64,000 nucleotides of DNA, taken from NCBI GenBank assembly GCA_950295325.1, contig OX485809.1, positions 31,498,001-31,562,000 of the forward strand, given 5' to 3'. A program made the translations under genes and the position numbers. The notes beneath the pieces are model-generated. The model had not been told where the DNA came from. It made no database searches and saw only the letters and a program-made list of their open reading frames with translations. Positions 38,246 through 49,397 of this stretch are shown piece by piece (position 1 is the first letter of the stretch; each line of letters starts with the position of its first letter). Origin of the DNA: Polytrichum commune. Lineage: Eukaryota > Streptophyta > Polytrichopsida > Polytrichales > Polytrichaceae.

Positions 38246-41200
38246 ATGGCGACTCACGAGGCACAACAAACTGCGCCACTAGAATCTTCAGCTTCTTCAG
38301 AAAATGCCGCAGCTATAATGATTCAGAAGACATACCGAGGCTACCGTGCCCGGCGCAAGCTTGCAGATGCTGCAATCATCGCTAAACAATATGGATGGTG
38401 AGCTCCAGCTGCCCAGTAAACTGCCAGGTTACCCTCTCCTTTGATAAAAACAAAATGGGGCTCTTAAGGCGTGTCATACTTCAGAATTAGGATTATGTAT
38501 GTCAGGATATCTTGAGCGCTGTTCAGCTTTGAGCATGTAAACCCATTGCGTGTTTTTTTGATCCCAGTAGGGTATGGGCATTTGACGAAACTTTTGTTTT
38601 CGATACCATTTGGTTCTATATACCATGCAGGAACTTTTTGCCTGGCGAAATCGCCCTAGTATTAATATGGTTTTAGAGTTTAGAATGGTATTGAGTGAAT
38701 TAATAACTCGGGTATACAAAGATTCTCTCACCTTGACATACCCGCCAAATATCAATATTTGACTAGTATTACAATTTTGATGCCCACGGGTAGGTTCTTT
38801 GATGCCATAAATGATGTTGGTTATTGATACCCATGCATTCACCTATATACCAGACGTACACTGGTTGTAACCATAATGAGGGGATTGTGGATTGGAGAAA
38901 CAGGTGGAATATAGTCGATGCTGTGGTTCTGCAGCATACTACCCAAGATTTCTACGCACACAGTAAGGCTTGGAAATCCAGTGATAAGTGGGATCGTTTG
39001 AAACGGAAGGCCTCCAAGGTGCCATTGATTTCTTGATGTTATCTTCCATCCTGTCAACCACAAAAGCTTGTCAATCCAGGATTTGTTTGTACTAAGCATA
39101 ATAATGCTGAATTTTTTATTGCTTTGGTGTACAGCTTGAAGTTGTCTTGTTGTTAAACTGTTGAGGAAGCTCTAATTATTCTCAAATGTACGCAAGGCTT
39201 GTATAACTGTTACCTCGTACTGATTATTCTATGACAAGGTTTAGACAGTGAGCACCATCAAATTGTGAAGACGCCAAACTTCAAACTATACCCTTTGTGA
39301 AGGATGGTTGCCTCTTTAGAGAACATGCGTTTAGTGAGGGTTTCTAGAGCTTGAGAATGTCATGTAGGTGATAATCCGCAACATGTACTTTCCCATTTCT
39401 GTATAAGTTGAGAAGAAGGTTGGCGGGATTGGATTGCAGGTTGGAAAAGGTCTGTCCAAAGACCATAAGGCCCTCAAACTCGCTTTGCAACATTGGCTCG
39501 AAGCTGTAAGAATCCACTTACAATGGGCGTCCAATGCTTGATTTGGTGCAACTTGCTAAGTACTTTCAACAACGAAGTTCATCGTTTGTGTGTGTGTGTT
39601 TTTTAATTTTTTAATTAATAAATTTAATTTGTGTGTCTGCTCAATTACAACACTTTGCATCAGCACACCTTGAAGCATCAATTTTGTGGGCATTTCTTGT
39701 TAGAGTTCTACTTCTCATCAAAATGCTAGTGTCCTCCTGTCTGGGAGACCTCTGTAGTTTCATTTGCTTTAGATGTGCACCAGCTTCGACTTACTTTGTT
39801 CCTCTTGTCTTTCTTGCTTATTTCACTGAATTGCAGGTAGACGCAAGGCACAGATATGGACAGAACTTGCACCATTATTATCTTCATTGGATTAATTGTG
39901 ACACGCATGAGCCATTCTTCTATTGGTACTCTTTTTAACCTACATATCCTTATTGAACTTGGTATAAGACTGTAACCTCTGAAAAGGAATTTGACCCTTA
40001 ATTGCGTGTTTTGGGCAGGTTGGATGTTGGGGAAGGCAGAGAAGTGGAAGTAGAGAAGTGTCCAAGGTCGAAACTCCAGAAACAACTAATCAAGTATCTG
40101 AGCCCTGTAATAATCAGCTTCTTTCCCATGTGATTGTATTGCCTTTTAGTTGAAAACATGCGCATGTGCTTGAACGTTTCAAAGGGAAGTTGACCAGATT
40201 TTTTTCATGTAAGACATACCTGGGTTGCTGATCAAAGATTGATGAATTTCAGGACCAACGAAAGCATTATGAGGTAGCAATATACAATGGCAAGCTGTAT
40301 TTCAGACTATCTAGCGAGCTTGTTCACACCCCAGGAACCGATCGCTGGATTTTTGTCATGAGCCCTTATGGAAAACTATATGTTGGCAAGGTATGACACG
40401 TCATCATTTCCACTGCATGTTACTATCACTACCTAATCTCAGAGACCACTAAGAACCAGGTAATGAATGCGAGGAGTTCTACCATGGGCTGTAGTGTTGC
40501 GCTAGGGATGAGGTAGATATCGGGTGCCCAAGGTAGACATGCCTAATTTGGTTACTTATCTTAATCGGACATCCATATTTGAGTGGTATGTGGTGTGGTG
40601 TGGCAATAAGAATGGATACCAAAAAACTTGTGTTTAAAAGAGATTAGATTGCATTCTCAAAAATATATATATCCACTCTAGGCTCAATAGTCAACATAAT
40701 TGGGAGACCTATGTGACCATTTAATGAGCACGAGACTCTTTGCTTTGATATTGAATAAGATATTCATGTGAACTTCAAAAATTATGAGAGAAGTGCCTAC
40801 AACCTCAATTTGGATTTGCTAACTACTTCGTAATCCCGAATTTCATATCCTAGAAGTGGGCTAGTCGGAAAAAGTAACCATTTAAGACCTTACTAGAGCT
40901 GATGGCTTGGCGGCACCTGTCTATTACCAAGCTAGTGGTCAGGCCATGGTAGGATAATCATATACAGGTGATAATGTGCCTCCTCGAATCCAATCAGAAA
41001 TAGACACATCAGCAAAATGACGTGCCCTCACCACTACACGTCACATCTCATGGCAGTGAGTCTCACACAAGGTGTGGCAATGCATTTACGCAGAAGGTGA
41101 AGGGCTCTTTTCAGCACTCCAGCTTTTTAGCTGGGGGTGCAACAACAGCAGCAGGTCGACTGAAGGTTAATCGTGGGAGATTGGAGGTTAGAATACGCAT

Positions 41201-42330
41201 ATAAGTTACTTTCCCTGTTTGACACACAACAGTGGTCATGATTAGAAATTTTTGGAAATATTTCAGAGCATTAAAATCTGTAAATTGGTGTGCAAATTGT
41301 GTCGTCAGTGGCTTGGACTAATGTTTTGTTCATTATTGTGGTCATAGCTAATGGAGGCACATAGCGGGCATTACCGGCCAAGTCCTGAGAACTTCGAGAC
41401 GCTTGTGAAAATTCTTGTTGAAAGTGGGGCTGACCTGACCATGGCCAAGGTAAAGTTCTACTTGTTGCAAAATCAATGATATCTTACTTTAAATACCTGC
41501 AAATTGCTTACACAAGAAAGCTCCATCCTTGCTCTTTACACTTGTCCAGTTTCTTTGTTTCATAAACTGCATTCGATTGATGCCACTTTCAATACCTTAC
41601 TCTTTTCTACATCATATGACTTACTGTTTTCATCGGTCATTATGTGAATTGTTCACATAGTCTTAATATTGTTTCCCGGTGGATGGATTCATTTTTAGTC
41701 ATTAATGCTGTTGGTGTTGCAATATTGGCGGGATATATTTAGTCCATCAAGTAACTGTTGGGGTGTATTTTGTTGCAGGTGCAATTGGTGTCAGATGACA
41801 TGCTGCAGTCAAACAGCTTTGATAGGCTTCACGATGAGAAATTATCTAACGATGCGAAGTCTGCGATCCAAGAAACTTGTTCCGAAGAAGGTGTTGCAGT
41901 GAGGATTGGAACTCCTCATCTTGTCTCTTCTGCTAGTATGGCAGATGAAGCCGGTGTGTTCCTTGTTACAGACTTGACCTTCCCAAATGAGAAGGTCAAC
42001 AATCTGGCTCAGGAACCGGCAAAAGAAGATGATTCTGTCAACCTACATAAGGAAGACATGAAATGGGAGGAAACCTTACAGAAAGCAACCAGAGCCTTTA
42101 CAGTAGAAGGAAAAAAATCAGATGGAACCGTAATTCCCAACCCTGTAGTGACACCTCAAGAAGACATCCGGCCATCTGGTTTGACACGGAACTCAGCCTT
42201 GATGTCATTGTCGACGGTTAATCGGTTGAAAGCGCTTCAAGTATTTGAGCCTTCTGAATCAGCTGGTGATTCCTGTCACACTTGTGAGGGAAGTTTAGAG
42301 GGCCCGCTGCCACAAGTAGAAGCCAACTGA
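38246..42330 (+). CDS. IQM-family calmodulin-binding protein, 9 exons, about 464 aa
   Basis: Exons 38246-38397, 38904-39018, 39440-39505, 39837-39925, 40019-40106, 40253-40390, 41094-41186, 41348-41449 and 41779-42330. All phases agree and give 465 codons with the stop. The first exon holds an IQ motif ([20 protein letters not shown]), expected to bind calmodulin independently of calcium. The rest follows the IQM pattern in order: [101 protein letters not shown] proteins act in calcium signalling in stress and development. The last exon (184 codons) is a long acidic/Ser-rich tail that I do not recognise. The start is the first ATG before the IQ motif; an upstream coding exon is not excluded. 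Intron 1 holds a MITE copy. Confidence 0.92.
38563..38855. mobile_element. MITE copy in IQM intron 1
   Basis: Shares CCAGTAGGGTATGGG, GTATACAAAGATTCTCTCAC, CTTGACATACCC and CCTATATACCAGAC with the element at 27.32-27.66 kb. The left terminal 40 bases of that element are missing or diverged here. Confidence 0.65.
40500..40720 (+). repeat. dispersed repeat family member in IQM intron 6
   Basis: Contains TTATCTTAATCGGACATCC, ATATTTGAGTGGTATGTGGT and CTCAATAGTCAACATAATTG, all shared with copies at 48.2 and 56.6 kb. Confidence 0.65.
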
Positions 42331-43319
42331 GTTTGGAGAATGTACAGGTGAGGATTCGAAGTTCAGTGTTTGCCAGCTCTGTGCTCTCTGCTTTATTGTA
42401 TTGTGTCTGCACAGTTGAAAGACAAACATCTGAAGTACTATTTAAATATGCAAAGCCTCATTGTCCGTTTAGGGTTTAAAGGGTTAAAAGCCTCTAAAAT
42501 TATAGTGCGAGACACTTAAGCAGGAAAAGGGAGTGTCATGCTGGTCAGTCCATGATCGAGTGTCATCTGGGTGAGAAGTATCTGCAAAGAAGATAGGTAG
42601 GCATTCAGAATTGTGCTATTATTGTCACTATTTTCTTCTGGAAACAAAGGGTGGTGATATGGAAGTGATACTTTCTTGCAAGAAGTGCAAGTTTCATGAG
42701 TGCCAACCCACGTACTCAACAAATGTGTGTGACACTAATAGCACAATTCTGTGTATATTGGTAGTTAAGTAGAAGACCTTTCTTTGATTGGAGTGAAATT
42801 GCAGTGATAAAATTGAAATATTTTTCAAATGGTTAAGGTCGTACTACTGAATACCTCCAAACTACAGGCTTGTATGTTTCGAGGTATTCTCTATCACTCT
42901 GCTTGGAGGAACACTACTATCCCTCCATCTCGCAGTCCAGTTCTCAAAACATTGTCAGGCTCTCACAAGTTGAAGTTTATCCTAAGATGATCAGGACCGA
43001 ATTACTAGGAATTTGCCAACCAGCTTGGGTTTCCTCAACCAAAACTTGTGGAAGTTCAAATGGCTTCACAAGGCTCCATACTTGTTTCAAGTAGCCCACC
43101 TTTTCTCATACAGTGTACTCCCGTGTCATATACAATCGGCATGATTGCATCTTTCTCGCTTACATATTTAAGGGAAAGCACAGAGGACATAGTGAACACA
43201 GTGTTCATTTTCTGACACAGTGAACATAGTAAACACTAAATAAACCATACATGAATGTGGGCTTTGTTGTTACTTTGAGAACCACCCAAAACAGAGAACA
43301 ATACACTCATGCATTGATA
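42331..43319. other. IQM 3' region and flank of the aldolase duplication
   Basis: No gene. From about 42.84 kb the sequence resembles 48.69-49.26 kb in the same orientation, i.e. the downstream flank of the intact minus-strand aldolase gene (shared pieces such as CATTGTCAGGCTCTCACAAG against a diverged counterpart, and GTAGCCCACCTTTT). Confidence 0.5.
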
Positions 43320-43723
43320 TGATCATGTATGTGACTTCCCTTTTCAACATATCAAAATTTTGGGATAACACCCTTCATCAAATCTGTTACATTTCTCAGT
43401 CTGATTATTGGTCCAAAGGACTCTGCTATCAGACGGTCATGGCTGAAACAGCTTTATGCACACTACCTACATACCTCAAATAATATCTAACCTCCTCAGT
43501 ATGTATATCCTTTCTACAAACATTCCTTGGCTTCCTTGGCTTTGCCATCTGCAGAGTACTTTCCAAGCGTTGCCAAAGAATTTGCCTTTACTCGCACAAG
43601 AAGAACCTTCTTTGCAGCTTCCAGGTTCTCAGGTTGTCTTCAACAGAGTTCTGAAGAGCACGACTGAAAGAGAATGACACATGCCATGGGTTGGGGCTCT
43701 GGCTCATCACAGTCATGGGTTGT

Positions 43724-44277
43724 TTACACCATGGACCATGAAGTCGTCCCAAGGCACTGTAAAATTTGTGATTGGATGTTGAACTCGTCTTCGGACCACT
43801 TCGGTTTACATCAAGGGAAAAATGCCAGAGGGATCATAGAGTTCGAGGTCCCCAAAAGACATATTTTAAGGATTACATTATCCAATGACATGGTCCAATG
43901 GGTTTTGTGGTGGGAGACAAAAGAGGTGCTCTGGAAGAAAAAGGCAAAGTTATGGTAGAGAAATATTTTTATATTAAAATTTTAATGAAATATAATTTCG
44001 AGAAAAGAAGATGAAGACAAGAGAAGACAAAAGAATGGTCAAACTTGAATTTTTTCAAAACTGCCCTTTTTTGAACATATATAAAATAATCCAACACGTT
44101 CACTTTTTGGTGCATGGTCATTCCTCTTGGTCCGCATTCGGTTTACACCTAGTGAGGGGCCCAAAGGCTTTCTAAATTTATGTTTTAAGAAATTTGATCA
44201 TGGAAGTTGGACCATCAAGTCAGACCATGGAAAAAGACCATCTTCCATGGTCCGACTTCATGGTCCATGGTGTAAAC
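43724..44277. mobile_element. TIR element 1 inside the aldolase pseudogene
   Basis: A perfect 25-bp inverted end begins GTTTACACCATGGACC at 43724 and is mirrored at 44253-44277. 554 bp, no ORF of note, inserted in the old exon 6. No clear target duplication. Confidence 0.8.
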
Positions 44278-44297
44278 TGACCCTCAGGTTAAGGGCC

Positions 44298-44655
44298 AGT
44301 TCACATGGGTCCCAAGTCCTAAGTCCCAAGTCGTTTGAGGTCAATCTATCCAATCTCAGCCGTAGAGAGCATGGAAGTTGGAACTTACCACTTCACATGG
44401 GGCCCCAAGTCCTAAGTCCCAACTATGACATGGATGCCTAGATGACAACACTTTTTGGAGGTGAGGCTTGGGACTTGTGTTACAAGTTGGGTCGAGCAAA
44501 AAGCTAGACACAACTCTCAACCCAAGTCCCGTGAATATTTGTGCATAAAATAATCAAGATCTAACTTTAGTGATATTTAAGTGGTCACTTGAGGCTCCCC
44601 AGTTGGGACATTGCCTCCATGTTGGGACTTGGGACTTGGGACCCCATGTGAACTT
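44298..44655. mobile_element. TIR element 2 inside the aldolase pseudogene
   Basis: Inverted ends AGTTCACATGGGTCCCAAGT and the complementary GGGACTTGGGACCCCATGTG around a ~355-bp body. The CCCAAGTCC(TA/CA)AGTCCCAA motif also repeats internally at 44.40 kb. Directly follows element 1. Confidence 0.7.
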
Positions 44656-44718
44656 GATTTAAGTGTTGCTTCCACCTCTGACTGACCTCCAGACAGAACC
44701 TACATGCACAACCTTATT

Positions 44719-45390
44719 AAGGTAGAGGGTGCTAAAACCAAAACCCCACCCAAAACCAACACCTATAAACACCTCCCATTCACCAACACTCTACTACTTT
44801 GAAGCGTTCCCCACGGTGTAGGAGTGTATGGGCCAACAAAGTGACGCCACCTCATAGCGACCTCCACTACCTCCATGTAGGGTAGATAACGGGCTCCACT
44901 CTATCTCGGGTTGGTTCAAGGTGGGTTTAGGGTGGCTTATCAATGCCTATTCTAGCCATTCTATACATTGCATTGGGGGGGGGGGGGGTTATAGCCATTC
45001 TATTTACAAAGTTACAGAGGTAGGCCCACAAAGCACAAAGGGGGTTGGTACCCAGGATGCAAGATGATGGTTTTGCAAGCGAACTAGGTGGGATCATGGA
45101 GGTGGCCATGTGGCTTTGCGCACCGTTACTAGTTGGTCTTTGATCTAGTACCCAACTATGTTGTGTTGGGGTCCTCATCATATCCAAGGTTGTCATACAC
45201 GGGTTTAAAGAAGCTACTGGTTTTGACTTTGAATATTCATCAAATATCTAATTGAGGCTAAGAATAATTTTCCTTTCCTTATACTTATGTTTACAACAAA
45301 GGCTAATATGAATATATATTTTTTATATCAACCATGTAGCCATATGTATGTGCAATAGCTTAAAGTGTTGGTTTAAGCACCCTCTACCTT
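44719..45390. mobile_element. TIR element 3 replacing exon 5 of the pseudogene
   Basis: 22-bp inverted ends (AAGGTAGAGGGTGCT... at 44719-44740 and 45369-45390) with one mismatch. The 672-bp body contains a 14-base G run (44975-44988). It lies where exon 5 and intron 5 of the aldolase should be, so insertion was accompanied by a deletion. Confidence 0.75.
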
Positions 45391-46236
45391 GATGAGGGGA
45401 GGACTCACCTAGCTCAACTGCGATCAGAAAACCATTTCCTGCCCTCCCAGTCTCTGAGAAACCGTTCTCATTATAACCAGTCATGCCAATGGACATGCAG
45501 TTGACATTCTTGCAGCTATTAAAGGATACTGAAACCAACTGTGACTTGTGATACCTTACCCCAACTGTTGTCATGAAGCATGCAAAGCAAATGGGCTTCA
45601 TCACCCAAGTGAAAGGTGGAACTGTACCTGACAAATTGCGGCATACCGAGCAAGACTCCATGCACGATGATGACAACGAGTTTCTTAACGATGGTGTATT
45701 TTGTGAGTGAGTTAAATTTTTTTTGTTGGTGGAATGCAGTGGTAATTGTGGACTTTGGTGATTGTGCAGGGTCATGTGCCTCTTCCAGGATCCAACAACG
45801 AGTCATGGTGCCAGGGTTTGGATGGATTGGCTACCAGGACGCCTGGCTACTATAAACAGGGAGCACGATTTGCCAAGTGGTGAGCGAATTAAACTGGTCA
45901 TCTTGTCCACCTTCCTCCTGGGAACGATGCGTTCTGCTACCAAGCAATCGACCATCTTCTTGCCGTCGGTCGTGGACTGGTTCAACGTCTCCTCGAAAAG
46001 GATCGGTCCGGAGCTGTATTCTCCAAGTCCAGGCGTGGTGACCAGCAACTGCATGTACGCCTGTTGATTCGTTTCGTTGTTCTCCATTCCAATTGACTCT
46101 TATAAAGCAGTTGAAAGTTGCGTTGCAATATACCCAAGCTATTCCGGCTTGGGAGGGCTACCAAACCCCACCAACAATACACCAACGGGCAAGCCTGATG
46201 AGTGAGTCCAACTTGCAGGTCATTCTGGCACTATTC

Positions 46237-46979
46237 CAAACCTTGGATAACTGGCCAACTAGCATCACTTAGCTAAATTTTTTTGGGGCCCCTATTTGTC
46301 ATTTAGCTTTAGCTAGCTAAGTTCATTGAACCTAGGATTCTTAGTTAGCTTTAGCTAGCTCACTTTTTTGGAACTCTCATTTTTACTCAATTTCGACTAG
46401 CTAAAAAGTTGTGTGACATGCATATTCATTCTAAACCATAGAGAAATCCATTCAAACAAAACCAAACAATATATATTTGGTTGTATTGCTCTTGGTTGGC
46501 TCTATATTTTCATGTTGTTTCACAAGGAAATTGAAAGGCTTAAAAAAACACGTGTAGTCAACTTCCTCACTTTCAACTAGCACTAGTGATAGATCATCAT
46601 CATCATCTTCTTCATTTTCATTATCATCGGAATCGTCAATGTCATGTGGCAATTTAGGACGAGATGGCATCAAGGTGTTCCTAATCAGAGATTCCATGAC
46701 ATCTATTGAATTATTAGGACTCATGTTCAATTTTAAAAACATCGTTGCTTCAATGAGTTTGGATCTAAGAGATGACCATTTGGGTGCAATGACATCATTC
46801 ATCCCACCGAGATTATATTCAGATTCCAACTAGCTATTAGTTGACTTTCCTTGCCCAAATTATGGCACTTAGTTTTAGCTAGCTATTCTTTTGAGGCACC
46901 AAATTCCTGCATAACTTTAGCTAGTTGAAGCTTTTAGCTACCTAAATAGTTGCCCACTTAGTTAGCTATCCAAGGTCTG
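46237..46979 (-). mobile_element. hAT-type element, deleted
   Basis: An 8-bp target duplication CACTATTC (46229-46236 and 46980-46987) flanks imperfect inverted ends CAAACCTTGGATAACT and CAGACCTTGGATAGCT. Subterminal AGCTAGCT motifs recur at both sides, as often in hAT elements. The 743-bp body keeps a scrap of transposase on the minus strand. The 8-bp duplication with CA...TG ends is a hAT hallmark. Confidence 0.85.
46452..46829 (-). pseudogene. hAT transposase C-terminal remnant
   Basis: A minus-strand open frame of about 125 codons without a proper ATG at its start (it opens at TTG after a TAG). The stretch GGMNDVIAPKWSSLRSKLIE...MFLKLN fits the end of the hAT dimerisation region, where R/KxSSL and FLKxN recur. 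It is followed by an acidic Asp/Glu-rich run and a tail. The catalytic part is missing. Assignment rests on short motifs plus the element's hAT-type ends. Confidence 0.55.
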
Positions 46980-46987
46980 CACTATTC

Positions 46988-49397
46988 CATTGTGGGGCGT
47001 TGTATGGAGAACTAGTGAACACACTCTAAGCAACTACATAATAGTCTCTTTTGAAAGAAATTGGTTGCAATTAAAAGACTCTAAAAATGTACAGTTGCTT
47101 ATCGAAAAGTTCATAGTATACAATTTGAGTGCTCCCTCAAAAACAAAGTATCCCGAAATTAAAGACAGATCATGCTCATGTGATACATGGTACCACGAAA
47201 TGCAACCAAGGTGTTGTGTAATGTTATGAGAAGAACAAAATCTAGATGCAACTATAATTCCCAACCCATGACATCAAATGTCTAGGTGTTTACACACAAC
47301 CACTGTTTCTTTAGTTCTAATTTTGAGGGATAAGGAAGGAGATGTATTGATGATAACCACAACCATACTCGAGCACGGATTACAAACTTCAATAACTCAT
47401 GACTCAATCACAAACTCGATTGTGGATTTACACTCTTTTCGAATCTAAGAATTTACTCGACCATGCCTTGAGCTCAGAATAATTCCAATTAAAAAAGTTT
47501 GGCTAAGTTGAACCCTAAGTTTTGATATATTTCAACCTACTTTTAACGCTAATTGTCAAATATTTGGCACATGTTTGGTAAATTCAAATATTGAGAATTG
47601 TATCCCACACTATACATAGATGAGATCATGTAAAATAAAATTTATGTTTACATAAAATTTATATATGATCATTGCAGCTAATATACATAAAATATAAATT
47701 ACAATTATTATTTTATATTAGAAAAATGACTATATTTATATCTATAATCATCTAATGAACACTATAATTTGTTGTTTGATAATAATATGATATCCATATG
47801 AGCTTTAATAATTATGAGGAAAGTGGCTAACGCCTCAATTTGTATTTGGGTAGTATAAATTGAGAATGTCATAACTATCGTCACTTACTAAGTGATTTTT
47901 CATCCAAATTTTAACCATCCATGACAATAATAAAAAATGACAGGATGCAAAATATATCAAACTCTATAAGTAACTCATAACACGAGTGTAAGTTGGGATG
48001 GTAGTACTTCATACGAAATGTCATTAAAAACGTTACCACAATGACATAAGATGCCATATGATACTAAATACAATATGTAGTGTAGTCACTACGAAAAGTC
48101 CTAAATACCACTCTAATGAACAAGACAAAAAAATTATAATGCCATAGTTCATGAGATGTTTACTGCTGTGTATCAAAAAAATTACTATAAGATTTTGAGT
48201 ATTTTATATATACATGTAGGTAGATGTGCCTTAGAAGTTATCCTACTCCTTTCCCTTTTGGTTGGACACCTATATTTGAGTAGTATGTGGTTTGGTGTGG
48301 CTCCAAAATATGAATAATAAAACTCATGTTCTTATAAGAAATTGGACTGCGTGCTCAATAATGTCATGAAGTTTATGCCTGGGTTGCACTATAGTTAACA
48401 AGTTGACCATAAGTGTAAACACATGACACTTGCCATTATTATGCTCAGCGTATCTTTCTCTTGCATACTAAAACGTAAAACTATCATCTCAAGTACTTCA
48501 TTATGCTACTCTATACATCATGCGATAAATAGTTACACACGCACTATAACAAGTTACATTATGCTGACAATTAACGGACATGACAATACTAGGCCTCTAG
48601 GCATCTAATTTAGACCGTTCACAAATAGTGTGCATGACAGTAAATAGCATAAATGGTGTAGTTTCAGTGATACAATCAAAATGTTCTTCAAATTGTGCAG
48701 GTCTTAATCGAGTACACTGGCTTGTCCGATGGTTGTTGCCAACCCCATGTTAGAAGACTATAGACCCTACATTTTCCATCCCAAGTTCTCAAAAACATGG
48801 CAGGTTTTCACAAGCTGAAATACATGCTAAGATTATTAGGACTTCATTCCTAAGATTTTACAAAGAAATTGTCATACCACCGTGGCCTTCCTCAACCAGA
48901 ATATATGGAAATCAATGGCTTCATAAGGTTCAAGGGACTAAAGCAGCCCACCTTTTTTTTATATGTTGTACTTCTGAATCATATAAAAGTACGAGTTATT
49001 GTGTCGCTTTCACGTACATCTTTTTAGAATTGTGCACAGAAAGACCATAATAATTCTTCGAATATGATGGAATAATGATTTTCTGACACGGTGCATGTAG
49101 AGAGCACTCGATAAACTATACAGAAATATGAGATTTCATCGCTAACTTCAGAGCACCCATCCCACACTTGGACAAAGAAAAATACACTGACATGTTGACA
49201 TATTGACATACTGACATACTCAGGTATTTGACTTCCCTATTCAATATATCAACCAAAATTGCGGGATAACATCCTTCATCACAAATCCGTTACATTCTCA
49301 GCCTGATTATTGGTCCAAAGAACCGTGTTATCATATGGTTATGCCTGAAACAACCTTATGCACATTACCTACATACCTCGAACAATCTCTAACCTCC
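46988..49397. other. AT-rich spacer with repeat copies, no gene
   Basis: 47.85-48.10 kb is a reversed, internally deleted copy of the MITE at 57.3-58.1 kb (TTTTTCATCCAAATTTTAAC, ATGCCATATGATACTAAATA). 48.22-48.42 kb is a member of the dispersed GGACACCTATATTTGAGTAG repeat. 48.69-49.4 kb is the 3' flank shared with the aldolase pseudogene. No gene. Confidence 0.5.

Larger units (their letters stand above)
43320..46115 (-). pseudogene. aldolase pseudogene, rearranged and filled with TIR elements
   Basis: The order parallels the intact minus-strand gene at 49.4-51.66 kb. The exon 6 coding part at about 43.49-43.71 kb has several substitutions. Its start resumes near 44.66-44.70 kb after two TIR elements. 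Exon 5 and intron 5 are missing; a third TIR element (44719-45390) stands in their place. Intron 4 and a partial exon 4 follow at about 45.39-45.65 kb. A segment at about 45.66-45.89 kb (intron 2, exon 3) is in the opposite orientation. Exon 2 sequence follows on the minus strand (45.89-46.09 kb), ending at a truncated 5' side. No exon 1. It cannot encode an enzyme. Confidence 0.85.

Noticed and set aside
37927-38385. 152-codon frame overlapping the IQM start
   Set aside because: It shares its end with the first IQM exon in a different frame; the IQ motif frame is clearly the coding one.
43456-43677. Plus-strand frame near 43.5 kb as a gene
   Set aside because: It is the antisense of the aldolase pseudogene's last exon.
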